Assembly (NCBI GenBank): GCA_002361735.1
Contig: DETS01000017.1
Span: 1 to 13,849, forward strand
Reading direction: 5' to 3'
DNA length: 13,849 bases
Source: Lachnospiraceae bacterium UBA3282
Lineage (GTDB): Bacteria > Bacillota > Clostridia > Lachnospirales > Lachnospiraceae
Shown piece after piece: positions 8,101 through 13,849 of this stretch. The position numbers were made by a program, and so were the translations under genes. A model generated the notes under the pieces. The model was not told the DNA's origin. It ran no database searches and saw only the letters and a program-made list of their open reading frames with translations. The number at the start of each line of letters is the position of its first letter. Position 1 is the first letter of the stretch.

Positions 8101-9650
8101 AGCGGATCGACAAGGGTGGAAAAACGGTCCACGATCTTTCCGCCGCTGACTTTCACCGCACCGATTTCAATGATCCTGTTCTGCGTGGAGGAAAAGCCCG
8201 TGGTCTCAAGATCGAACACCACAAAGTCCGCCCCAAAATCCTGCCCCTTCTCGTTGGCGGCAATCTCGTGCAGATCGTCTACCAGATAGGCTTCCACGCC
8301 GTAGATCACTTTGAAAAAGCCCTGCTTATCAGGCTCCGGCTCTCCCGCCTCCTTTAAGCGTGCCTTCTCCGCCTTCCACAGATCCTCCCACACATGGTTG
8401 GCATCGGGAAAAGACTGCACCACGCCGTGATCGGTGATGGCGATTGCCGGATGTCCCCACTTGTAAGCGCGTTTTACAATATCCTTTGCCTCGGAAACAC
8501 CGTCCATATCGCTCATCTTCGTATGGCAGTGGAGCTCCACCCGCTTCCTGATGCTTCGATCTTCCCGGGAGGTCGTAAAATCCGATATCTTTTTGATGCC
8601 CGCGAGGGAACTGATGGTCAGCTCATGGTCAAATTTATCTACCGCCGTCATGCCTTTGAGTTTGACAAAGGCTCCCTCTTTCATAACGTCTGTTATTTCT
8701 TTGACCTGCTCATTGTGCACAAAAAACTTCACCGTCATGGTGTCCGTATAGTCCGTAACATCATAGATGAGGATCGTTCTCTCATTCTTGATCTCCCGCT
8801 TATCCATGCGGATCACCTTGCCGCGGATGACCACCTCGCCCATCTCGCCGATGATGTCCTCGATGGGGATGGCATCTTCCTCAAAATCTCTGCCGTAAAT
8901 GACATCGGGATTGTCGGAGCGCTTCAAGGAACGCTTGAAATCCGACTTTTTGCCGCCGTCCGCCCCCACAAAGTCCGCACCCCCGGAAGACACCGCTTGC
9001 GCGCCGCTTTCAATATCATTCGTTATGTTATCTCGCAGGACAGCGAGATCGGCACCTTTCTCCCGTACGGCGTACCCTGCCCGCGCCGAGATTTCCGCCA
9101 CCTGCATGGCGAGCCGATGCTCGTCCTCCTCACGGCGTTTCCCTACAGGCCGCTCCTTGTAGGCAAGATCGACTCTCACGGGGATTCCGCAACGCTCGTT
9201 ATATATTTTTTCCAGAATCCGTACAAGTTCCTGCGATTTCTCATGTCCAAGCACCGTATCCTCCACGGTCAGCCGCAGCGTGTCACCCGAAAAGGCAAGG
9301 TCCGCCCGCTTGAACAGATTATATTCCACAGGGGACGCCTCTTTTAATTCCAGAAGAATGCTCTCCCCGTAGGCGTCCATCAATTTTTCGGGATCATACT
9401 GGGAAGAAAGTGTAAAATGCTCATAAAATTTGACCGTGACGGGCATATTGGGGAAAAACTGCCTGCCGATCTCACGCTCTACAAGGTAAACATCCTCTTT
9501 GGCGATCAGATGCTCGGAGGCGATATAAACGCGCAGAAAGTCCTTGCGTTTCGTGCTGGTCACCTTTTCCACCATGACCTTCTCGAACAGATCCTTTAGC
9601 CCCGTATCCAGTTTTAAGGTTGGAAAGACTTCAAAAAATGTTTTACTCAT
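5139..9650 (-). CDS. polC: DNA polymerase III PolC-type, catalytic alpha subunit with 3'-5' exonuclease
   Basis: The replicative polymerase of low-GC Gram-positives, 1503 residues, slightly longer than the usual roughly 1430-1460. Domains in order: N-terminal region (1-260, with a low-conservation linker around 195-245); OB fold (about 268-355); PHP first half with HCHTKMSDMDG (374-384) and ITDHG; inserted DEDDh exonuclease with DLETTG (480-485), HNAQFD (560-565) and HRAVDDAEA (618-626); PHP second half to about 800 (TCDVHFL). The polymerase core follows with SRGSVGSSF (943-951), zinc cysteines 970/973/999/1002, catalytic PDIDLNF (D1028, D1030), HPGG (1105-1108) and KLDILGHDD (D1153). The C-terminal NQISIF (1495-1500) fits a sliding-clamp binding motif. 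The start ATG at 9650 overlaps the ispG end by 8 bp (ATGAGTAA), implying translational coupling. All key residues I can name are present. Confidence 0.98.
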   Translation of the reverse strand: MSKTFFEVFPTLKLDTGLKDLFEKVMVEKVTSTKRKDFLRVYIASEHLIAKEDVYLVEREIGRQFFPNMPVTVKFYEHFTLSSQYDPEKLMDAYGESILLELKEASPVEYNLFKRADLAFSGDTLRLTVEDTVLGHEKSQELVRILEKIYNERCGIPVRVDLAYKERPVGKRREEDEHRLAMQVAEISARAGYAVREKGADLAVLRDNITNDIESGAQAVSSGGADFVGADGGKKSDFKRSLKRSDNPDVIYGRDFEEDAIPIEDIIGEMGEVVIRGKVIRMDKREIKNERTILIYDVTDYTDTMTVKFFVHNEQVKEITDVMKEGAFVKLKGMTAVDKFDHELTISSLAGIKKISDFTTSREDRSIRKRVELHCHTKMSDMDGVSEAKDIVKRAYKWGHPAIAITDHGVVQSFPDANHVWEDLWKAEKARLKEAGEPEPDKQGFFKVIYGVEAYLVDDLHEIAANEKGQDFGADFVVFDLETTGFSSTQNRIIEIGAVKVSGGKIVDRFSTLVDPLVPIPFEIEKVTGITDDMVMGAEQIDAVLPQFLTFCEGCILVAHNAQFDMGFIMENCDRQGIAHDFTYVDTVGIARLLLPNQKKHTLDVVAKTLNVSLENHHRAVDDAEATAEIFVKLIPMMAKEGITTLAQINERGKASPQIIGKLPTYHAIILAKNNVGRMNLYRLVSESHLTYFAGRPGRPRIPKSLLAQYREGLILGSACEAGELYRALLEQKSEAEIARLVNFYDYLEIQPLGNNQYMIDSERVPNIHSMEDIKEINRKIVRLGEQFQKPVAATCDVHFLNPEDEVYRRIIMAGQGFPDADNQAPLYFRTTEEMLEEFAYLGSDKAEEVVITNTNLIADMIEVMSPVRPDKCPPVIADSDKQLTEICYNRAHELYGETLPQIVEDRLQKELNSIISNGFAVMYIIAQKLVWKSVEDGYLVGSRGSVGSSFVANMAGITEVNSLSPHYLCPKCHYYDFDSDEVKAYGGGAGCDMPDKDCPVCGTPLNKEGFDIPFETFLGFKGDKEPDIDLNFSGEYQSKAHKYTEVIFGNGQTYRAGTIGTLADKTAYGYVKNYYEERGKHKRVCEINRIVAGCTGIRRSTGQHPGGIVVLPVGEDINSFTPVQHPANDMETDIITTHFDYHSIDHNLLKLDILGHDDPTMIRMLQDLTGLDPVTIPLDDKGVMSLFQSTEALGITPEQIGGCKLGCLGIPEFGTEFVIQMVIDAKPKCFTDLVRISGLSHGTDVWLGNAQTLIEEGKATISTAICCRDDIMIYLMQQGVEPSLSFTIMESVRKGKGLKDEWIDAMKEQGVPDWYIGSCKKIKYMFPKAHAAAYVMMAWRIAYCKINYPLAYYAAYFSIRASAFSYELMCQGQAHLERIMADYKRRDDELSKKEQDSYKDMKIVQEMYARGFTFTPIDIFSAQAKLFQIVDGKLMPSLTSIDGLGDRAADAIVEAAKDGPFLSKDDFRDRTKASKSITDLMDRLGLLGNLPESNQISIFDLA

Positions 9651-10704
9651 TCCAGTGTAACAGCTCCTCCCGCAGCGTGTCCAGAAGCTGCTCCTCCGGC
9701 ACTTTTCTCACGATCTCACCCTTTTTGATCAACAGCCCTTCGCCGATGCCTCCCGCAATACCGATATCGGCTTCTTTTGCTTCACCCGGTCCGTTCACGG
9801 CACAGCCCATGACCGCCACTTTAATATCCAGAGGAATATCCCGCACCATCTCCTCCACCTGCGTGGCAAACCCGATCAGATCGATCTTTGTCCTGCCGCA
9901 GGTCGGGCAGGAAACTACCTCGATACCGCCTTTTCTAAGCCCCAGTGTCCTAAGGATCAGCTTCGCGGAATGAATTTCCTCCACGGGATCCCCCGTCAGG
10001 GACACCCGAATCGTATCGCCGATGCCCTGATGTAAGATGAGACCAAGCCCCAGCGCCGACTTAATGTTGCCGCTTGTTACGGTTCCCGCTTCCGTAATGC
10101 CGACATGCAGAGGATAATTTGTCTTCCCGGAAAGGAGCTCATGCGCCTTCACACACATCATCACATCGGAAGACTTGATACTGATGACCAATTTGTCATA
10201 ACCGCAGTCCTCGATGATCCCCACCTTATCGAGAGCACTCTCCACGAGCCCTTCCGCCGTCACACCATGGTATTTCTCCACCAGCTCCCGCTCGAGGGAA
10301 CCGCTGTTTACACCCACGCGAATGGGAATATTCCTCTCTTTCGCGGTTTCAACCACTGCCGCTACCTTCTCCCTGCTTCCGATATTGCCGGGATTGATGC
10401 GTATCTTATCCGCACCGTTTTCCATGGCCGCGATTGCCATCTTATAGTCAAAATGAATATCCGCCACCAGCGGAATATGAATCCTCTTTTTGATCTCGGC
10501 AAGCGCACGCGCCGCCGCCTGATCCGGCACCGTAGCGCGTATGATCTCGCATCCGGCCTGTTCCAGACGCAGAATCTGCGCCACTGTCGCCTCCACATCC
10601 TGCGTGGGCGTGTTCGTCATGGATTGAATGAGGATCGGGTTCCCCCCGCCAATTTTTCTATCCCCGATCGCAATCACTTTTGTCTGCTCTCTGTGTGTGC
10701 TCAT
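9643..10704 (-). CDS. ispG: 4-hydroxy-3-methylbut-2-enyl diphosphate synthase (IspG/GcpE)
   Basis: Converts methylerythritol cyclodiphosphate to HMBPP, the penultimate step of the MEP isoprenoid pathway, using a [4Fe-4S] cluster and reductant. The protein has 353 residues, the normal length for the compact bacterial form. The TIM-barrel part shows GNPILIQSMTNTPTQD, VADIHFDYKMA and KIRINPGNIG. Cluster ligands are Cys266 and Cys269 (SCPTCGRT) and Cys301 (MGCAVNGPGE), with the conserved Glu308 after NGPG. The ATG at 10704 follows AGGAGA. It overlaps polC by 8 bp. In many Clostridia ispG directly follows rseP; here two signalling genes and a palindromic element come between. The gene probably depends on the promoter at 12624-12652 unless the spacer upstream contains its own. 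Confidence 0.98.
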   Translation of the reverse strand: MSTHREQTKVIAIGDRKIGGGNPILIQSMTNTPTQDVEATVAQILRLEQAGCEIIRATVPDQAAARALAEIKKRIHIPLVADIHFDYKMAIAAMENGADKIRINPGNIGSREKVAAVVETAKERNIPIRVGVNSGSLERELVEKYHGVTAEGLVESALDKVGIIEDCGYDKLVISIKSSDVMMCVKAHELLSGKTNYPLHVGITEAGTVTSGNIKSALGLGLILHQGIGDTIRVSLTGDPVEEIHSAKLILRTLGLRKGGIEVVSCPTCGRTKIDLIGFATQVEEMVRDIPLDIKVAVMGCAVNGPGEAKEADIGIAGGIGEGLLIKKGEIVRKVPEEQLLDTLREELLHWNE

Positions 10705-10740
10705 ATCTGTCTCCTAATTTGTATACACTCTTAATCATGC

Positions 10741-10834
10741 GGAGAATGCCTGCTTTTGGCATTCTCCAAGATGAAACTTAGAAGTTCTTTGCGAAGCAGC
10801 CTCTGCTGCGAGCATTAGAACTTCTTTTCATCTT
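10741..10834. repeat. Palindromic intergenic element, two hairpins in tandem
   Basis: Two adjacent inverted repeats fill most of the kinase-ispG gap. The first (10741-10767) has perfect 10-bp arms GGAGAATGCC/GGCATTCTCC around a 7-base loop. The second (10768-10834) pairs AAGATGAAA with TTTCATCTT and AGAAGTTCT with AGAACTTCT, 18 bp in all with one 3-base bulge. It encloses a further GCAGC-CTCT-GCTGC hairpin (10796-10809). The element begins one base after the kinase stop codon, with no spacer between the two palindromes. Neither hairpin is followed by a U run on the minus strand, so it is not an ordinary terminator. It resembles a REP/MITE-like dispersed repeat or an RNA-processing structure. 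Confidence 0.75.
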
Positions 10835-10835
10835 A

Positions 10836-11750
10836 TTATAATCGAAACTCCTCCGCAAAACAACCGCAACCCTCCGTCTGCACCAGACAAATCTGCTTTT
10901 CCACACAGCGCAAAAACCCTTTTTTCCCCGTCCCCCGCTTCCAGCGGCCGCGCTCCCGCAGATCACGCAGCGCCTCAGCCGCTACCTGATAACGCTCTCC
11001 CGGCTCCTCCATGGTGCATCGCTCCATCAGGCGCTCGAATCCCGGAGAAAGCAGCGGCTGATAGAGAGAAGGCGCAAGCTTCCCATAAGGCGGTTTCCCG
11101 GGATCCGCCCCCGTCACCATATAATAGAGCACTCTGCCAAAGGCGTAAATATCGCTGCGCTCGTCCGCATAAGGCTGCCACCCTGCCTTTCCCCGTTGTT
11201 CCGGTGCCCCATAGCCTGCCGTCCATGCCATCCGTTCCTCGCTGTCCTCGCCAAAACTTTTCAGAAAGGCTGCCCCAAAATCAATCAGCCGCAAACTGCC
11301 ATCCCGACATACCATAATATTGTCAGGCTTTAAGTCTCTATAAATAACAGGCGTTTCTCTTGTGTGAAGATAGCTAAGAACATCCAAAAGCGCTTCTCCC
11401 CACAAACATGCCTGCTCCTCTCGCACACCCCCTTCTTTCCGGATATAGTTATGTAAACTCATTCCCTCGATATACTCCAGCGCCAGATACCAACCTTCCT
11501 CTTGAAAAGGTAATTCGTCCGTACACAGCCCTCCGCGAAAAAGTTCATAGACCACCGGCAGCATGGGATGCCGCAAATCCCGCAGAAAGGCAGCTTCCCG
11601 CCTGATTTCCTCCCCGGTCCCCCCATGATCCCACAGGCGCTTTAACGCTGCCCGCCTGCCGAGATCCGTATCCTCCGCCAGATACACGACCCCTTCTCCG
11701 CCCTGCCCCAGCGGACGCAGTATCCGATATTTCCCAATCTGTTCTCTCAT
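10836..11750 (-). CDS. Soluble Hanks-type serine/threonine protein kinase, no PASTA or membrane segment
   Basis: A 304-residue protein with a complete kinase domain (about 7-270). It has the glycine loop LGQGGEGVVY (14-23), ATP-binding ALKRL (Lys37), the helix-C Glu (about 52), catalytic loop YRDLKPDN (137-144, with Asp139 and Tyr in place of the usual His), DFG (157-159), APE (182-184) and DIYAFGRVLYYMVTG. All catalytic residues are present, so it should be active. Unlike PrkC/PknB-type kinases it has no transmembrane helix and no PASTA repeats. It ends in a short basic, cysteine-bearing tail (about 268-304). The ATG at 11750 has GAAAGGA upstream and lies 45 bases after the PP2C stop. Pairing with a PP2C phosphatase suggests a reversible phosphorylation switch. 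The stop codon lies one base from the palindromic element. Targets are unknown. Confidence 0.92.
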   Translation of the reverse strand: MREQIGKYRILRPLGQGGEGVVYLAEDTDLGRRAALKRLWDHGGTGEEIRREAAFLRDLRHPMLPVVYELFRGGLCTDELPFQEEGWYLALEYIEGMSLHNYIRKEGGVREEQACLWGEALLDVLSYLHTRETPVIYRDLKPDNIMVCRDGSLRLIDFGAAFLKSFGEDSEERMAWTAGYGAPEQRGKAGWQPYADERSDIYAFGRVLYYMVTGADPGKPPYGKLAPSLYQPLLSPGFERLMERCTMEEPGERYQVAAEALRDLRERGRWKRGTGKKGFLRCVEKQICLVQTEGCGCFAEEFRL

Positions 11751-11795
11751 TTCTTTTTCCTTTCTCCATTTTTAGGCGCGTCTGCGTTGGTTATC

Positions 11796-12512
11796 CTATT
11801 TGTACAATCTCACATAAACCGCAGATAAATTATCCCTCTCCCCCCGCTTCATGCACGCCTCCCCAATCTCCTTTAATCTTCTTTCAATCTGCGCCTCATC
11901 CCTTTGCTGCGTCGGTGACAGAACATCTCTCAATTCCTCCTCGGTGACCTGTCTTCTGAATCCGTCGCTGCACAACAGGAAGCCCTCTCCCGCTCTCGGA
12001 ACGCCCACCTTATGCTCCGGCACAAAATCTCCGAAGCTGCCCACGCATTTTGTTAATTTTCCTGCCCCGACGACGTGATCCGTCGTCAGCTGCTCCATGC
12101 GTCCGCGCCGCAGTCTGTACACCCTGCTGTCCCCCAGATGCCAGAGCAGCCATTCCTTTTCCCATATCAGCAAAACCGTCATGGTCGTTCCCAGAGAAAG
12201 TTCCTCCTCCCTGCCATAACGGCGCATCTGCTGCTGCATATGCCATACCAGCCTGTCAAGCGACCTGCGGATTACCCAGCTGCGCTTCTTTGCGGCAAAC
12301 ATCCAAAGAAATTCCGTATAAAACCACTCTTGGAGCCGTTCCGCCACATAACCGGCGGCACTCTCTCCCTGCGAGACGCCGCCCATCCCGTCGCAAACCG
12401 CCGCCATCAGCACCCGCCCTCTGCGGGTCAGGACCTGCTGCAGCAGAAGCGCATCCTGATTACTCTTAGCCGCACGTCCCCGACACCAATATACCCCTGT
12501 CAAAAAATTCAT
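11796..12512 (-). CDS. PP2C-family serine/threonine protein phosphatase
   Basis: A 238-residue metal-dependent phosphatase, the usual size for PrpC/Stp-type enzymes. Metal-binding and core motifs are in order: SNQDAL (17-22), VCDGMGG (39-45), LGTTMTVL (107-114), HLGDSRVYRL (125-134), LLCSDG (179-184) and RDNLSAVYV (226-234). The segment at about 61-100 is unusually rich in Trp and Arg. There is no signal peptide or membrane segment, so it should be cytoplasmic. It is expected to dephosphorylate Ser/Thr targets of the kinase encoded immediately downstream. It is the first gene after the promoter at 12624-12652. The ATG at 12512 has AAGGGGG about 11 bases upstream, slightly far, so translation may be modest. 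Confidence 0.93.
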   Translation of the reverse strand: MNFLTGVYWCRGRAAKSNQDALLLQQVLTRRGRVLMAAVCDGMGGVSQGESAAGYVAERLQEWFYTEFLWMFAAKKRSWVIRRSLDRLVWHMQQQMRRYGREEELSLGTTMTVLLIWEKEWLLWHLGDSRVYRLRRGRMEQLTTDHVVGAGKLTKCVGSFGDFVPEHKVGVPRAGEGFLLCSDGFRRQVTEEELRDVLSPTQQRDEAQIERRLKEIGEACMKRGERDNLSAVYVRLYK

Positions 12513-12569
12513 CCTGCTAAAAACCCCCTTATTCCCAAAACCCAGTCTTTTTGTAAGCCGTGAAAATCT

Positions 12570-12615
12570 GCGGGAAACCCGCCAAAACCTTTATGGAATC
12601 TCCGAATGGGATTCG
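12570..12615 (-). other. Untranslated leader with two small hairpins before the PP2C gene
   Basis: The predicted start near 12617 leaves a leader of about 105 bases. It can form CGAAT-CCC-ATTCG right at its 5' end (12615-12603) and GCGGG-TTT-CCCGC further on (12582-12570), the latter followed three bases later by UUUU. Both stems are only 5 bp. They could tune mRNA stability or cause weak attenuation. I recognise no riboswitch or T-box in the leader. Confidence 0.3.
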
Positions 12616-12623
12616 ATGAGAAC

Positions 12624-12652
12624 ATTCTACTATATCCACTGCCAAATAACAA
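12624..12652 (-). promoter_or_regulatory. Promoter of the PP2C-kinase-ispG-polC unit
   Basis: On the minus strand TTGTTA (12652-12647) and TAGAAT (12629-12624) are separated by 17 bases, matching 4/6 and 5/6 of sigma-A consensus. Transcription would begin near 12617. The -35 box lies a few bases beyond the U tract of the rseP terminator, so a new transcription unit starts as the upstream one ends. No other clear promoter appears before the transporter operon. Confidence 0.6.
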
Positions 12653-12687
12653 GACAAAAAATGCGCCGCCCTCATCGGGACGGCGCA
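12650..12687 (-). terminator. Intrinsic terminator after rseP
   Basis: In the minus-strand transcript TGCGCCGTCC, a 6-base loop CGATGA and GGGCGGCGCA form a 10-bp GC-rich stem with one G-U pair. Six U's follow, then GUCUUGUU. It stands 25 bases after the rseP stop codon and separates rseP from the phosphatase/kinase unit. Confidence 0.92.
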
Positions 12688-12712
12688 CGTGACATCCGTA
12701 ACCTGCCGATAC

Positions 12713-13849
12713 TCATCGTACCAGCTTCATGATATCGTTATACATGATAAAGACCATCAGCGCCATCAGCACCACCAGCCCCGCAAAGTGTACCATGCCC
12801 TCCTTCTCGGGCGGCACGGGCTTGCCCCGTATCACCTCCACAAGCAGGAACACCAGCCGCCCGCCGTCCAGTGCAGGAAGCGGCAAAAGATTCATAATAC
12901 CCAGATTCACGGACAAGAGCACAATGATCTCCAGCATGGTCAGGATCGCATAAGGCGTACCGTAATTTTCTTCCGCCTGATCGTAACTTTCCCCCACAAA
13001 CTGCGCGATCCCCACGGGACCTGCCACATCGTCCTTGGTGACTTTTCCCCGCACCAACATGCCCAAACTCTTGTAGGTGATCTTTACCCAGTATTCCACC
13101 TCGTAAAACCCATACTGAAACACCTGGAGCGGATTACATTTCATATAAGCGCCGCCGTTCGTGATTCCCATATAATAACGACCGCTATTTTTATCATACT
13201 GCGGCGTCAGAGTGGTGACCTCCGTCTTCCCGTCTCTCTCATAGGTGATTACCATCTCCTCGCCCTGATTCAGCGCGGAGATCAGACTGACCTCACGGAA
13301 AAAGTGAATCCGCTCCCGCCCAATCTTTTTGATAACGTCTCCTTTTTGCAGTCCTGCATCCTTCGCCGCCGTGATCAGGATATCATCCTCCGCCGTCGTC
13401 GTAATGTCTATGCCGTCCACATCACCCACCACCGGCAGATCCGCTCCGGAAAAAGCGCTTAAGATCACAGCTACCACAAAGGCGAGGATAAAGTTGAAAA
13501 AGGGTCCTGCAAAAACCGCGGCGATCCGCGCCCATACGCCCGCTTCCGTAAAGGAAACGCCCCGCGGACCACCTTCCTCCGCAGTCACCGCATCCGGTTC
13601 AGGCAGCGCTTCACTGCGCTCCTGTTCCACCCCATCCTCACCGTCAAACATACAGGCGCCGCCAAGAGGTAACAGCTTCAGGGAATATTTGACGCCGTTC
13701 TTCCGAAAGGAAAGCAGGGTCGGTCCCATTCCCACCGCAAATTCCACGACACGGATGCCGTTTTTCCTGCCGACGAGGAAATGCCCCAGCTCATGGGAAA
13801 TCACCACTAAACCAAATATAATGACAAATAAAATAATTGTTCTGATCAA
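12713..13849 (-). CDS. rseP: RseP-type site-2 intramembrane metalloprotease, reaches right window edge
   Basis: A membrane-embedded zinc protease of the M50 family that cleaves membrane-anchored regulators and leftover signal peptides. Zinc site HELGH (about 19-23) lies in the first helix, and the third metal ligand region NLLPLPALDGG (Asp328) near the end. FAGPFFNFILAFVVAVIL is the second helix. A PDZ domain (about 140-225, with AGLQKGDVIKKI) lies between, then two more hydrophobic segments. An acidic Glu/Pro-rich loop at about 70-100 is poorly conserved. The open frame runs to the last base; the TTG at 13849-13847 could be the start, since M50 proteins begin this close to HEXXH, but an upstream start outside the window cannot be excluded. 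In Clostridia the gene usually lies between dxr and ispG. Here it ends in a strong terminator, so ispG is not simply co-transcribed with it. Confidence 0.95.
   Translation of the reverse strand: MIRTIILFVIIFGLVVISHELGHFLVGRKNGIRVVEFAVGMGPTLLSFRKNGVKYSLKLLPLGGACMFDGEDGVEQERSEALPEPDAVTAEEGGPRGVSFTEAGVWARIAAVFAGPFFNFILAFVVAVILSAFSGADLPVVGDVDGIDITTTAEDDILITAAKDAGLQKGDVIKKIGRERIHFFREVSLISALNQGEEMVITYERDGKTEVTTLTPQYDKNSGRYYMGITNGGAYMKCNPLQVFQYGFYEVEYWVKITYKSLGMLVRGKVTKDDVAGPVGIAQFVGESYDQAEENYGTPYAILTMLEIIVLLSVNLGIMNLLPLPALDGGRLVFLLVEVIRGKPVPPEKEGMVHFAGLVVLMALMVFIMYNDIMKLVR

Noticed and set aside
7254..9347. Long plus-strand open frames (about 367 and 317 codons) opposite polC.
   Set aside because: They are antisense to a full-length PolC with all expected motifs, have no ribosome sites, and have His/Arg/Leu-rich composition typical of antisense frames. 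They are shadows.
10717..10727. TGTATACAAAT upstream of ispG matches part of the palindrome at 4432-4449.
   Set aside because: An 11-base match is expected many times by chance in 13.8 kb, and the ispG copy lacks the second half of the inverted repeat.
10741..10767. Intrinsic terminator between the kinase and ispG.
   Set aside because: The 10-bp stem is strong, but no U run follows it on the minus strand (GCATGATTAAG). On the plus strand there is no gene to terminate.
10778..10966. Short minus-strand frame spanning the kinase end and the palindromic element.
   Set aside because: It is out of frame with the kinase, has no ribosome site, and its tail is just the translated palindrome. It is most likely not a gene.

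Overview
The window looks like chromosomal DNA of a Gram-positive anaerobe of the class Clostridia, most likely Lachnospiraceae. This rests on a PolC-type replicative polymerase next to ispG and rseP, strong AAGGAGG-like ribosome binding sites, TTGACA/TATAAT-like promoters with 17-bp spacers, a BlaI/BlaR1-type (M56) locus, and a lipoprotein-anchored polar amino acid ABC transporter. The family assignment is inference from gene order and protein flavour. Every gene I can support lies on the minus strand, so the biological order runs from high to low coordinates.

Right to left: (1) rseP (site-2 protease) runs to the right edge and ends in a strong intrinsic terminator at about 12650-12687. (2) A new promoter next to that terminator starts a unit of PP2C phosphatase, Ser/Thr kinase, ispG, polC and a cytidylate kinase-like gene (12629 down to 4531). 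In many Clostridia dxr-rseP-ispG-polC is contiguous. Here a phosphatase/kinase pair lies between rseP and ispG, and a 94-bp palindromic element (10741-10834) sits between the kinase and ispG. (3) A three-gene polar amino acid ABC transporter operon (4307 down to 2021) has a clear promoter, an upstream 18-bp inverted repeat, a possible leader hairpin and a 3' terminator. (4) A blaI-type repressor gene has two near-identical operators over its own promoter. It is followed by a blaR1-type gene that has lost its protease core by internal deletion plus frameshift. (5) At the left edge is a tRNA-Glu(CUC) gene with its own promoter.

The central unit joins isoprenoid precursor synthesis (IspG), chromosome replication (PolC) and a reversible Ser/Thr phosphorylation pair under what looks like one promoter. 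The transporter operon would import a polar amino acid. The blaI locus appears to be a repressor whose sensor is broken. The items most worth a second look are the kinase/phosphatase insertion, the palindromic element abutting the kinase stop codon, the broken blaR1, and the unassigned operator upstream of the transporter. I saw no CRISPR array, no transposase gene and no phage gene.
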